DNA of 64,000 nucleotides from Vagococcus intermedius (GCF_029144185.1 NZ_CP110232.1:992001-1056000), one strand, 5' to 3'; counted from the stretch's first letter, positions 27,162 through 35,375 are shown. The notes: generated by a model not told the origin, from the sequence alone. Program-made: numbers and translations.

Positions 27162-28307
27162 ATGTATTATTTTGACAACGCGGCAACTACCATAAAAAAA
27201 CCTAAACAAGTTGGAGAAGCTATTTTTGAAGCTGTTACATCAGAGAAGGTAGGAAATCCAGCCAGAGGTGCACATAGTTATTCGATTGATGCTTTTAGCG
27301 CTGTCTATGAAGCGCGGTTGAAGATAGCTTCTTTATTTGGTGCAAGCGATGAACTTGCTGTGGCTTTTACCCAGAATGCAACAATGGCTTTAAACATTGC
27401 TATTAAAGGATTGATACCCTCGGACTGTCATGTTATTACAACTGTTTTAGAGCATAATTCGGTCTTAAGACCTCTTTATGAACTAAGTCAAAGAAATGTG
27501 AACCTGTCATTTGTAAATTATGACAAAGACAGGCAGTGTTTATGTTATGAAGAGTTCGAAAAGTTAATACAAGAAGACACACGAGCAATTGTTTGCACAC
27601 AAGTCTCAAATGTTTTAGGCGATATTGTTAATCTTGAATTTATTTCTAAACTATGTCAAAAATATAATTTGTTATTTATTGTTGATGGCTCACAAGGAGC
27701 TGGATTAGTTCCCTTTAACTTTGATAGGTTAAAAGTTGACGCATTTTGTTTTACGGGTCATAAAAGTTTGTATGGTCCTCAGGGAACAGGAGGACTTATT
27801 GTGAAATCAGATAGTCAAATAAAAGGAATAGTATCAGGCGGGAGTGGTAATCTGTCATTTTCTAAAAAACATCCTCAAGAATTACCAGATCGTTTGGAAG
27901 CAGGCACCTTGAATAGTCATAGTTTAATAGGCTTATCAGCTGGAATTGATTATGTTCTTGATGAAACACCTGAAAAGTTGTGGAACCAACAAATCAAGTT
28001 AACTTCTAAGATGCGAGAAGTTTTTAAGTCGATGGATAGCATTTCATTATACGGCTCAGATACGCAAAGCATTGGAACTTTAGCGTTAAATATTGGTCAG
28101 GTTAATGCAAGTGACATTGCGATGCTGTTGTGGGATGAATATAGGATTGCTGTAAGGGCGGGAAGTCATTGTGCTCCCCTTGTTCATCAAACTTTTAAAA
28201 CGATAGAACAAGGAATGGTTAGATTTTCTTTTTCAAGTTTTACAACGGTTGAAGAAATTGACTATGCTATTGAAGCGGTAGACGCTATTGCGAAAAAAAT
28301 CAGGTAA
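27162..28307 (+). CDS. Cysteine desulfurase / selenocysteine lyase family enzyme
   Basis: This 381-residue class V aminotransferase-fold PLP enzyme has the PLP lysine Lys201 in CFTGHKSLYGPQG and a catalytic Cys337 in RAGSHCAPLVHQ. It is the SufS-like short-loop arrangement common in selenium operons. It would release selenium (or sulfur) from selenocysteine (or cysteine) and pass it via YedF and DUF3343 to SelD. AAGGAGGTG precedes the ATG. Selenium specificity is inferred from context. Confidence 0.9.
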   Translation: MYYFDNAATTIKKPKQVGEAIFEAVTSEKVGNPARGAHSYSIDAFSAVYEARLKIASLFGASDELAVAFTQNATMALNIAIKGLIPSDCHVITTVLEHNSVLRPLYELSQRNVNLSFVNYDKDRQCLCYEEFEKLIQEDTRAIVCTQVSNVLGDIVNLEFISKLCQKYNLLFIVDGSQGAGLVPFNFDRLKVDAFCFTGHKSLYGPQGTGGLIVKSDSQIKGIVSGGSGNLSFSKKHPQELPDRLEAGTLNSHSLIGLSAGIDYVLDETPEKLWNQQIKLTSKMREVFKSMDSISLYGSDTQSIGTLALNIGQVNASDIAMLLWDEYRIAVRAGSHCAPLVHQTFKTIEQGMVRFSFSSFTTVEEIDYAIEAVDAIAKKIR

Positions 28308-28323
28308 GGAAAAAGGTGAAGAA

Positions 28324-29742
28324 GTGACTAAAAGTAATCTGGCATTGTTACCTTCTGTAAGTGAGTTACTAAAACAACCCCAAATGGCTTACTATCAAAC
28401 TGTTATTGGTCAACTATTATTAATAGAAGTAATTCGTGAAAGTATCAATTTAAAAAGACAGCTATTTTTATTAGGTAACACAAAAGTACTTGCTACTACT
28501 AAAGAAGAAAATATTCATAATTTAATGATTGAAATATCTCGTAAAGTTAAAGAAAAACAGACGGTTAATTTGAAAAGAGTGATTAACGCAACAGGGATTG
28601 TCTTACATACAAATTTAGGTCGAGCGATTCTACCCCGAAAGGTTCAAGAGAATATAGTTCAAGTTACATCTGGTTATACCAATCTAGAATATGATATCGA
28701 CAAAGGACAGAGAGGTTCGCGTTATGATCATTTGCTAACAATTATTAAAGAACTGACAGGTGCAGAGGACGCTTTAGTTGTTAATAATAATGCCGCAGCA
28801 GTGTTATTAGTGTTAGATACACTGGCTAAAAATAAAGAAGTCATTGTCTCAAGAGGTGAGCTAGTTGAGATTGGGGGATCTTTTAGAATACCTAATGTTA
28901 TACAAGCAAGCGGGTGTATTCTTAAGGAAGTTGGGACAACCAACAAAACACATTATTATGATTTTGAAGAAATCGCAACTGAAAATACAGGCGCTATTTT
29001 AAAAGTTCATACAAGTAATTATAAAATTATAGGGTTCAGTCAGATGGTAGAGAGTAAAAAGTTAGCAAATTTAGCAGCATCCAAAGGGATTCCTTATGTT
29101 GAAGATTTGGGTAGTGGTTTATTTATCGATCTGAGTCCATATGGTCTTAGCCACGAAGCGACAGTTAATGAGACAATTAGAGCAGGAGCAGACATCGTGA
29201 CTTTTAGTGGTGATAAGATTTTAGGTGGCCCTCAAGCGGGGATTATCATAGGGAAGAAACACTATATTAATCAAATAAAAAAAAATCAATTAACTCGTTG
29301 TTTGAGAGTCGATAAAATGGTTCTGGGAGCTTTGGAAGCAACGTTTAAATTGTACCAAGACGAGGCTGTAGCGTTAAATGCAATCCCAACCTTAAAAATG
29401 CTAACAACCTCTTTAAGAACTCTTGAAATAACAGCTGAAAATTGGCAAGCACAGTTAGAGAAAAAAAAACTGCCGATTGAAATAAACTTATTCCCAGTTA
29501 GATCTCAAGTAGGTGGCGGTGCCTATCCAGGTGATTCTCTAAAGTCAATCGCCTTACAATTAATACCAAGTGATATGAGTGTGAATCACTTAGAACATGC
29601 TATGAGGATGCAAGATATTCCTATTATAACGAGGATTAAGGAAGAGTCAATTTTGCTAGATGTTCGAACTATTTCAGAAGAAGATTGGAACTATATAGTA
29701 GACTCTTTAGTTGCAATCTTTCATAGAGAAGGGGATAGTTAA
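28324..29742 (+). CDS. selA: L-seryl-tRNA(Sec) selenium transferase
   Basis: The 472-residue PLP enzyme converts seryl-tRNA(Sec) to selenocysteyl-tRNA(Sec) using selenophosphate. Seen: the N-terminal tRNA-binding helical region, NATGIVLHTNLGRAILP, and the PLP lysine Lys298 in TFSGDKILGGPQAGIIIG, equal to Lys295 of the E. coli enzyme. I chose the GTG at 28324 because AAAGGTGA is just upstream; the gene then starts 16 bases after the desulfurase stop. Notably selB does not follow, although selA-selB order is the usual one. Confidence 0.95.
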   Translation: MTKSNLALLPSVSELLKQPQMAYYQTVIGQLLLIEVIRESINLKRQLFLLGNTKVLATTKEENIHNLMIEISRKVKEKQTVNLKRVINATGIVLHTNLGRAILPRKVQENIVQVTSGYTNLEYDIDKGQRGSRYDHLLTIIKELTGAEDALVVNNNAAAVLLVLDTLAKNKEVIVSRGELVEIGGSFRIPNVIQASGCILKEVGTTNKTHYYDFEEIATENTGAILKVHTSNYKIIGFSQMVESKKLANLAASKGIPYVEDLGSGLFIDLSPYGLSHEATVNETIRAGADIVTFSGDKILGGPQAGIIIGKKHYINQIKKNQLTRCLRVDKMVLGALEATFKLYQDEAVALNAIPTLKMLTTSLRTLEITAENWQAQLEKKKLPIEINLFPVRSQVGGGAYPGDSLKSIALQLIPSDMSVNHLEHAMRMQDIPIITRIKEESILLDVRTISEEDWNYIVDSLVAIFHREGDS

Positions 29743-29893
29743 TACGATATTTAGTAATACAATAAGTAATTGTCTTACGAACTTAAAGTAATTAGAAAGG
29801 GTAAAATAACCAATCATGATATATAATAAAACCTACTATAGTATAGAATTTATTTAGATATGGGTAAAAATGTGAGAGGAAGTAATTTGTCTT

Positions 29894-30127
29894 ATGGGAA
29901 TAAAAAGTTTTTTTAGCAGAAAAAAAACCTTAATTGGTAATCAAGAAATGATAACTAAGGCGATTAATTTTATTGAAATGGAAGAAAATACTTCTAAAAC
30001 TGAGATTTTAGATTTTTTAAAAAAAGAAGCAATGAAAGAAGTTAATAATAACCAGTTGGAAACATTCCCTAAAGAGCAAGAGTTCTTAGAGTTGTATACA
30101 TTAGTGACGACTATCTATAAAAAATAA
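29894..30127 (+). CDS. Small unknown protein
   Basis: The 77-residue charged, helical protein (MGIKSFFSRKKTLIGNQ..., then FIEMEENTSKTEILDFLKKEAMKEV) has no recognisable domain. GAGAGGAAG lies about 14 bases before the ATG, a weak spacing. It is 151 bases after selA with no terminator between, so it could be the last gene of the sel operon, or have its own promoter in the AT-rich gap. The terminator at 30182 supports a real transcript. Confidence 0.5.
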   Translation: MGIKSFFSRKKTLIGNQEMITKAINFIEMEENTSKTEILDFLKKEAMKEVNNNQLETFPKEQEFLELYTLVTTIYKK

Positions 30128-30181
30128 GATAAAATAACAGTATTATCTAGTAGACATGGCATTTACTAATAAAACAACTTT

Positions 30182-30227
30182 AAAAAAGCTAATTTGGTTG
30201 ACTTAAACAACTGAATTAGCTTTTTTG
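30182..30227 (+). terminator. Terminator
   Basis: AAAAAAGCTAATT plus GGTTG pairs with CAAC plus AATTAGCTTTTTT with one unpaired base. It closes the 77-residue gene and possibly the sel operon. Confidence 0.8.
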
Positions 30228-30412
30228 GGTTAAAAATAAAAGAGAAGTTCATTTATTTATTAAGTATTTGAACCTTTGTAACATAAGTATAAAATTTAAT
30301 GGTGTAGAAGTTAAGAAAAAAAGAGAATTTATACAATTGAAATCCTAAATGATGTTAACGTTTTAACGTTGTTTCTATAGGTTTTTCGTTTTTTTTATAA
30401 AAGTGTATAAAA

Positions 30413-30474
30413 AACTGAAATTGAATAAAATTTCAATTTTAGTTCTTCAAGTTAGTGAAATGTTATATTTCACT
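30413..30474. repeat. Two inverted repeats in the gap before the LysM gene
   Basis: AACTGAAATTGAA pairs with TTCAATTTTAGTT (30413-30444), and AGTGAAAT with ATTTCACT (30454-30474). They lie in the 467-base gene-free stretch 30128-30594, upstream of the WalR-like box. They could be protein-binding sites or leader structures. Confidence 0.45.
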
Positions 30475-30506
30475 ACATAATTTCTGTGAAGAGATGGATA
30501 TCTTAC

Positions 30507-30523
30507 TGTAATACTTTTGTAAT
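30507..30523 (+). promoter_or_regulatory. WalR-type direct-repeat box
   Basis: TGTAATACTTTTGTAAT is an exact match to the WalR (YycF) consensus TGTWAH-N5-TGTWAH. It lies 72 bases before the start of a cell-wall protein gene, as expected for the WalRK regulon. Confidence 0.6.
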
Positions 30524-30594
30524 ATTTCTATGTTACATTAAGTAGGTCGAAACGAGAGAGAATACTTTCTCAAATCATTGGAGGAATTTAAAAC

Positions 30595-31521
30595 ATGTCA
30601 GTAAAAAAATTATTAGTATCAACAGCAGTATTAGGTGGAGTAGTTGCAGGTGGATTATTTGCAAGTGAAGCTAGTGCGGATAGCATTTATACAGTAAAAC
30701 AAGATGATTCTTTATCAAAAATTTCATATCGTTTAAATGGTGACTTTAGTTTAGTTGACCAATTAGCAACAGTGAATAACATTAAAAATATTGATTTAAT
30801 TTTTGTAGGTCAAAAATTAAATTTATCAGTTGATGGAACAATTAAGCCAGCAACTCAAGAAGATATCGCGACAAAACCTGAAGTAGCAAACCCAGAAGAA
30901 GCAGTAACAGTACCTGAAGCTCAAATGGAAGCGGTAGTAGAAGCAGGTCCTACAGAAAAAGATGTATATACAGTTGCTGTAGAACAACAACCAGTTCAAG
31001 AAGAAACTTATGTAGCACCTGTTGTAGAAGAACAACCAGTTCAAGAGGAAGCTTATGTAGCACCTGTTGTAGAAGAACAACCAGTTCAAGAGGAAGCTTA
31101 TGTAGCACCTGTTGTAGAAGAACAACCGGTTAAAGAAGAAGCTTATGTAGCACCTGTTGTAGAAGAACAACCGGTTAAAGAAGAAGCTTATGTAGCACCT
31201 GTTGTAGAAGAACAACCAGTTCAAGAGGAAGCTTATGTAGCACCTGTTGTAGAAGAACAACCGGTTAAAGAAGAAGCACCAGTTTCAAATGTAAGTGGTA
31301 GTGATGCCGATGCAAAAGCATGGATTGCTATGAGAGAATCAACAAATAGCTATACCGCTCAAAATGGTTACTACTATGGTAAATACCAATTAGGACAAAA
31401 TTTATTAAAATATGGAACATCACCTGAAGGACAAGAACGTGCAGCTGATGAATATGTATCAGAACGTTATGGTTCATGGTCAAATGCACAACAATTCTGG
31501 ATGTCAAATAACTGGTATTAA
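30595..31521 (+). CDS. LysM cell-wall protein with Apf/transglycosylase-like C-terminal domain
   Basis: This is a 308-residue secreted protein. A signal peptide ends at about residue 29 (ASEASA-DS). One LysM peptidoglycan-binding domain follows (IYTVKQDDSLSKISYRLNGD...VGQKLNL, 31-77). Next comes an acidic linker made of 15-residue tandem repeats (PVQEEAYVAPVVEEQ, about 133-228). The C-terminal domain (about 240-308) reads AWIAMRESTNSYTAQNGYYYGKYQL...YGSWSNAQQFWMSNNWY, the aggregation-promoting-factor or SceD/IsaA-like lytic transglycosylase pattern with the Glu in MRES. GGAGGAA precedes the ATG. A peptidoglycan-remodelling role is likely. Confidence 0.88.
   Translation: MSVKKLLVSTAVLGGVVAGGLFASEASADSIYTVKQDDSLSKISYRLNGDFSLVDQLATVNNIKNIDLIFVGQKLNLSVDGTIKPATQEDIATKPEVANPEEAVTVPEAQMEAVVEAGPTEKDVYTVAVEQQPVQEETYVAPVVEEQPVQEEAYVAPVVEEQPVQEEAYVAPVVEEQPVKEEAYVAPVVEEQPVKEEAYVAPVVEEQPVQEEAYVAPVVEEQPVKEEAPVSNVSGSDADAKAWIAMRESTNSYTAQNGYYYGKYQLGQNLLKYGTSPEGQERAADEYVSERYGSWSNAQQFWMSNNWY
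30991..31278 (+). repeat. 45-bp coding tandem repeat (about 6.4 copies)
   Basis: Units begin at 30991, 31036, 31081, 31126, 31171, 31216 and (partial) 31261. Two versions occur, PVQEE and PVKEE, in the order Q, Q, Q, K, K, Q, K. The near-identity at DNA level suggests recent expansion and possible length variation between strains. Confidence 0.92.
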
Positions 31522-31532
31522 AAAGCATTTCA

Positions 31533-31564
31533 AAAAAAGAGACTACTCAGGTAGTCTCTTTTTT
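31533..31564 (+). terminator. Terminator of the LysM gene
   Basis: AAAAAGAGACTAC pairs with GTAGTCTCTTTTT around TCAG. Confidence 0.9.
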
Positions 31565-31757
31565 ATTTGACAAGAGATAAGTATTTAGCTTAAACTTACG
31601 ACATTAGGTATTCTATTTAAGAAAATAATGACCATTATGGCTTTTAAAAAGCAACAATAGTAGCATAAAGAGAGACTAGGCATTTTATTAAGTATCTATC
31701 TATGCGTATTGGATGTCTTTTAAATAAGTTATCTCGGTAAGAAGTGAGGAAATTAAG

Positions 31758-32873
31758 ATGATAACCAATCAATTGATAACCAAAACGGTTATCGCTTTTC
31801 AAAATTATTTATATCAAACAGCTTTTTTTTTGGAAAATGAGCAACAAGGGCTATCGCAAAAGGTCACTAGTGATTTTATAAAAAAAGAATTAGCTACCTT
31901 AAATTTACCGATTTATCCAAGTTCAAATACTGGTTTTTTTGCTGTATTAGACAGTGGAAAGCCAGGTAAGACCATTGCTTTGAGAAGCGGACTTGATCGT
32001 CACTTACTTAATGATACAAAAGTATCTTATATAGATAACGACAGTACTTTACATTTTGAAAATCAAATGAAAAATATAGCGACTATGTTAGCAACAGCCC
32101 ATATTTTGAAAAGTTGGCAATCTGATTGGACCGGTAAGGTCATCTTTATTTTTGAAGATAGTGAAAAAAATGGGACCGGTATTTTTAAAATGGTTCAAAG
32201 TCTATCAAAATGGCCAATTGATGCTATTTACGGCTGGCATTTGACCGAAAAGTTAGAATCAGGAACGTGTAGTTTGACTCCAGGACCTGTTATGAGAGGG
32301 AAAAGAAGATTGTCTGTCGACATTGAAAATAGGGGACAGGAGCGTGCTAATGCACTTTTAGCTGGATCAATGATTATATCAGAGCTATTGTCAACATGTA
32401 ATAACGAAGTTACTCATTTAGATATTACACAAATCAATACGCCTGTAGTGCCGGGAACTATCCCTAGATTAATTAGAATTAAAGGGCGATTGTCCTTCCT
32501 TAATGCAGAGGAAGGGATAACTAGTTTGCAACAGACCAAAGAGATAATTACTAAGCAAGCTGATAAATATGGTTGTCAAATTAAATATGGACCAGATATA
32601 GAGACTGGTTTAAACCCGGTGATCAATAATCTTAAATTGACCAATAATTTTAAGAAAAGTTTATTAAATCTATCTGAGGATAGTTTAGCTCCAGATCAAT
32701 CACTCAATACTGCTAATTCTTTTACGAGATATAGGGAACTAGCACCTAGTGTTATGTCTTTAATAGGAGCAGCTAGTTTGCAATATGAAAAAAAAAGCAA
32801 TTTAATGGATGAGAAATTAGCTAAATATAGTCTGGCAACTATGTTGAAGCTTACTACAGATTTCTTAAATTAA
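31758..32873 (+). CDS. M20-family amidohydrolase homologue with lost metal ligands
   Basis: The 371-residue protein aligns by eye with M20 aminoacylase/amidohydrolases. It has KTIALRSGLDRHLLND in place of ALRADmDaLP, GKVIFIFEDSEKNGTGIFKM in place of the QPAEE-GGGA region, and YGWHLTEKLESGTCSLTPGPVMRG in place of GLHvsP-lPvGtv--rpGpvMA. The key metal motif HxCGHD reads HFENQMKN, so Cys, Gly-His and Asp are missing. The acidic EE pair is reduced to ED. Hydrolysis by the normal two-metal mechanism is therefore doubtful. GTGAGGAAA precedes the ATG. It may be a binding or regulatory protein; it is followed within 35 bases by an unknown gene. Confidence 0.75.
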   Translation: MITNQLITKTVIAFQNYLYQTAFFLENEQQGLSQKVTSDFIKKELATLNLPIYPSSNTGFFAVLDSGKPGKTIALRSGLDRHLLNDTKVSYIDNDSTLHFENQMKNIATMLATAHILKSWQSDWTGKVIFIFEDSEKNGTGIFKMVQSLSKWPIDAIYGWHLTEKLESGTCSLTPGPVMRGKRRLSVDIENRGQERANALLAGSMIISELLSTCNNEVTHLDITQINTPVVPGTIPRLIRIKGRLSFLNAEEGITSLQQTKEIITKQADKYGCQIKYGPDIETGLNPVINNLKLTNNFKKSLLNLSEDSLAPDQSLNTANSFTRYRELAPSVMSLIGAASLQYEKKSNLMDEKLAKYSLATMLKLTTDFLN

Positions 32874-32908
32874 TTGCATCAACAATCAAATGGAAGGGTC
32901 GTGATGAG

Positions 32909-33490
32909 GTGTCCTTGATAACAGTAGTTGGAAATAAATTAGGAGTTAGCATGGTTTCAGATGGCACAACACTTTTTGACAAAGAGGATCGATTATTATA
33001 TGGAAAACCTCGTGAGTATAAAGAGTATGTAGTTTCTTTAAATGGTAGGATGTCAAGAGACTCTTTTATAGACACATTTAAAAGAATTGAAAATGTCTTG
33101 GAAAAACCTACAACAAATAGTTGCGCATTTAAAGAGTTAGAAAGTATTATTAAAGAGGTCGTTTATCAAAAAGATGATGCAGAGATATTTTTAGTGTTTT
33201 CAGGCTTTCGCAATGGTCAAGGTTATTTATTTAGTACATCTAACCTTCCTTTTGAGGAGACTCATAAACTTAGATTAACAGAAGATACTCGTTTTTTAAT
33301 TATGAGCAGAAGCGATGCGTATAAAAAGCATGTTGGGATGTTTCAAAAAATGTTGAGCGAAAACCAACTTGAAAGATTTGACGATATTAGAAAAACTCAG
33401 GAAAATTTCAATGCGAGGTTAACAGGACTAGATTCAACGATTAATAATAAATTAACTTCTATTGTGGTGATGAATACAATCATCAAATAA
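32909..33490 (+). CDS. Unknown protein, weakly Ntn-hydrolase-like
   Basis: The 193-residue soluble protein starts MSLITVVGNKLGVSMVSDGTTLFDKED. This is a two-strand opening with SDG that faintly recalls proteasome-type (Ntn) folds, but the N-terminal nucleophile pattern is not convincing. I assign no function. The start is GTG, with GGAAGGG 10 bases upstream. It follows the degenerate M20 gene by 35 bases and probably shares its transcript, ending at the terminator at 33492. Confidence 0.6.
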   Translation: MSLITVVGNKLGVSMVSDGTTLFDKEDRLLYGKPREYKEYVVSLNGRMSRDSFIDTFKRIENVLEKPTTNSCAFKELESIIKEVVYQKDDAEIFLVFSGFRNGQGYLFSTSNLPFEETHKLRLTEDTRFLIMSRSDAYKKHVGMFQKMLSENQLERFDDIRKTQENFNARLTGLDSTINNKLTSIVVMNTIIK

Positions 33491-33491
33491 T

Positions 33492-33522
33492 AAAAAAGAA
33501 GACCTCTAGGGTCTTCTTTTTT
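33492..33522. terminator. Bidirectional terminator
   Basis: AAAAGAAGACC pairs with GGTCTTCTTTT around TCTAG, between two convergent operons. Confidence 0.87.
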
Positions 33523-34129
33523 ATTTGAATAAATCGAATAGTTGGTATTCAGTTGGATCATCAGGTAACAAGAAGTTAAATCCTTGTTGGAAAATCATCG
33601 CAATAAAGGCAATGATTACAATTACGAAGAATACCCAAACAACCAGTTTAGCTACCCCTACGAAAGGTGTAATCTCGTCAGCTGGTGGAACTAATTTATC
33701 AGCAAAGATTAAGTTAGCTGCACAAAAGACAATAACGATAAAGAATGTTACTAAAGACCAGGTATAGAAATGGATACCTAAGAAAGCTCCACCAAAACCA
33801 GGATCTTCAGGTGAGATATGTAATAAAATTTGTCTAACAGATGAAATCATACCGACACAGGCAGCAATGATTGACATACCGTATCCAATGGCAAATTTTT
33901 GGATGTTAATTTCACCTTTTAATGTTGATACAATAATATAAATAGGTCCGACAACAGCTAACATCATGCTATATCTTTGGATAACACACAATGGACATGG
34001 CAATTCACCTAAAATGAATTGTGCTCCCATACTTCCACTGATTACCAAGATATATGCGCCGATAAAAGCAACAGCTAGCCAGAAACCTAAGAATTTAATG
34101 TTTTCTTTAATAAATTTTCCAATATTCAT
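33521..34129 (-). CDS. DsbB-like disulfide bond formation membrane protein
   Basis: The 202-residue membrane protein has about five helices. The redox pair Cys45-Cys48 is in GELPCPLCVIQRYSMM, exactly the DsbB/BdbC first-loop motif followed by the quinone-side Arg. The second extracytoplasmic loop (SSVRQILLHISPEDPGFGGAFLGIHFY) has no cysteines, whereas classic DsbB has a second pair there. It would pass electrons from a thiol to quinone, or act as a half-enzyme. GGAGGAA precedes the ATG. It follows a DUF5993-like gene. Confidence 0.82.
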   Translation of the reverse strand: MNIGKFIKENIKFLGFWLAVAFIGAYILVISGSMGAQFILGELPCPLCVIQRYSMMLAVVGPIYIIVSTLKGEINIQKFAIGYGMSIIAACVGMISSVRQILLHISPEDPGFGGAFLGIHFYTWSLVTFFIVIVFCAANLIFADKLVPPADEITPFVGVAKLVVWVFFVIVIIAFIAMIFQQGFNFLLPDDPTEYQLFDLFK

Positions 34130-34140
34130 TATAATTCCTC

Positions 34141-34302
34141 CTATAAGCTAATTGGTAATGTACTTGTTGCGTGAAGCTTGAATAAAATTAGTGATAAAAT
34201 AATAAGGACAAACCACAACATAATTACCTTCCAAGATGTATCTTTTTTGACAATTAACATGTAAAACAAACTAGTCATCAAAAATAAAATAATGATATCC
34301 AT
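34141..34302 (-). CDS. Small membrane protein, DUF5993-like
   Basis: The 53-residue protein has two hydrophobic helices (MDIIILFLMTSLFYMLIV, then WKVIMLWFVLIILSLILF) and ends FKLHATSTLPISL. DUF5993 proteins have this size, topology and ending and accompany DsbB-like genes, so I assign it to that family by pattern and context. I chose the ATG at 34302, with AGAGG 11 bases upstream; a longer frame to 34353 adds 17 charged residues without support. Confidence 0.65.
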   Translation of the reverse strand: MDIIILFLMTSLFYMLIVKKDTSWKVIMLWFVLIILSLILFKLHATSTLPISL

Positions 34303-34485
34303 AAATACAACGCCTCTTTCTTTGTGTTTTTGTTCACGACGTAATAGTAGCATACCAGAAAAGAATAAGGAGGGTTTGCTTGAAAAAAATAATATGTTTT
34401 CATGAAAGTTTAATGAAAATTATATATACATTTAATAAAAGGTTGATAAATGCAACTGTTAACTCATAAAGCGCTTTAATAAAAA

Positions 34486-34540
34486 AACTAACCCCTTATT
34501 TATATAGAGTAGTTCTCTCTAAATAGGAGTTAGTTTTTTA
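34486..34540 (-). terminator. Terminator of the lipoprotein gene
   Basis: A long imperfect hairpin (ACTAAC...GTTAGT with several more pairs) ends in a T-run on the minus strand. It is 28 bases past the lipoprotein stop. Confidence 0.65.
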
Positions 34541-34567
34541 CTAGTCTAATCTAGTATATAAGGACTA

Positions 34568-35212
34568 TTAGTCAAATTTTATAGGTATATTATAAGTATG
34601 TTGAGACTCATGATCTAAAAATTCTGAAGTTAGATAATTAGCCTTAACTAATAATTTTGCGTTTTTTAATTGCTCTATGTTTAACGTTTTTATAAAAAAA
34701 GGTGTGTATCCTGATTTCGATACTCCTTTTAAAATTTCGCCATCCCAGTAGCCCATATCAAGGGTAGCTTCAACCTCTTGTTTCTCTCCGATGATTAAAA
34801 GACTGTTATTAGGATAGATAGCAACATCACGCTCAGGACTATTAAACTTAAAATGAACAAGTAAAACAGCTTCATAGGAAGTATTATCACGTGATTTATA
34901 GTCTTTTAATTGTAGCAAAGTAGCTGTATCTATTTCGATATGCAAGCCTTGCCAGGTGTCGTCTTGAAAATTTTGGGGATAGGTGTTGTATTGGGTAATA
35001 ATTGCAGCCTTATCTTGAGAATGGTAGGCTAATTCGTTAAAATCTGTGTCTTTGCTTAACAAGCGTTCATCCGTATCAATTTCTAAAGCTAAATTTTTTT
35101 TTACAGTATAGTCATCAAATAAGTGAGGGTAAGATTTTTTCGATTGATTAAGGCACCCACTTAAAAATAAACAGATTAGTGATAGACATAATAATTGAGA
35201 CATTCTTTTCAT
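34568..35212 (-). CDS. Lipoprotein of unknown function
   Basis: The 214-residue precursor has signal peptide MKRMSQLLCLSLICLFLSGC and lipobox LSGC (Cys20), so it is anchored on the outer face of the membrane. The mature part looks beta-rich (HIEIDTATLLQLK, YEAVLLVHFKFN, AKLLVKANYLTSEF) and resembles a single immunoglobulin-like domain of the DUF5067 type, a weak guess. I chose the ATG at 35212 with GGAGGAG 6 bases upstream. A palindromic AAAGCGCTTT lies 30 bases upstream of the start and could be a cre-like operator. Confidence 0.75.
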   Translation of the reverse strand: MKRMSQLLCLSLICLFLSGCLNQSKKSYPHLFDDYTVKKNLALEIDTDERLLSKDTDFNELAYHSQDKAAIITQYNTYPQNFQDDTWQGLHIEIDTATLLQLKDYKSRDNTSYEAVLLVHFKFNSPERDVAIYPNNSLLIIGEKQEVEATLDMGYWDGEILKGVSKSGYTPFFIKTLNIEQLKNAKLLVKANYLTSEFLDHESQHTYNIPIKFD

Positions 35213-35328
35213 TAAATCTCCTCCAATAGATTCCATAAAAATAAAGCGCTTTCTACAAATAGTGTATCATATGTTACCGAACGAATGATGAGATTATGAT
35301 TGATAGTCTATTTAAAGAACATTTTAAA

Positions 35329-35375
35329 AAACAAAACACCCCTATCTGTTAAAGATGGGGATGTTTTCTAATAAT
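35329..35375 (-). terminator. Terminator of the Mga-like gene
   Basis: On the minus strand AACATCCCC-ATCT pairs with AGAT-AGGGGTGTT and is followed by TTGTTTTTT. Confidence 0.72.

Noticed and set aside
29743-29893. Remnant of selB after selA
   Set aside because: All frames of the gap are short and show no elongation-factor motifs; the next gene is an unrelated 77-residue ORF.
30826-31260. Long open frame antisense to the LysM gene, rich in Phe/Tyr repeats
   Set aside because: It is the mirror of the 45-bp coding repeat; no ribosome site and an implausible composition.
30991-31278. Regular 45-bp repeats that could look like a CRISPR array
   Set aside because: There are no spacers; the units are contiguous, in frame and code for a linker in a secreted protein.
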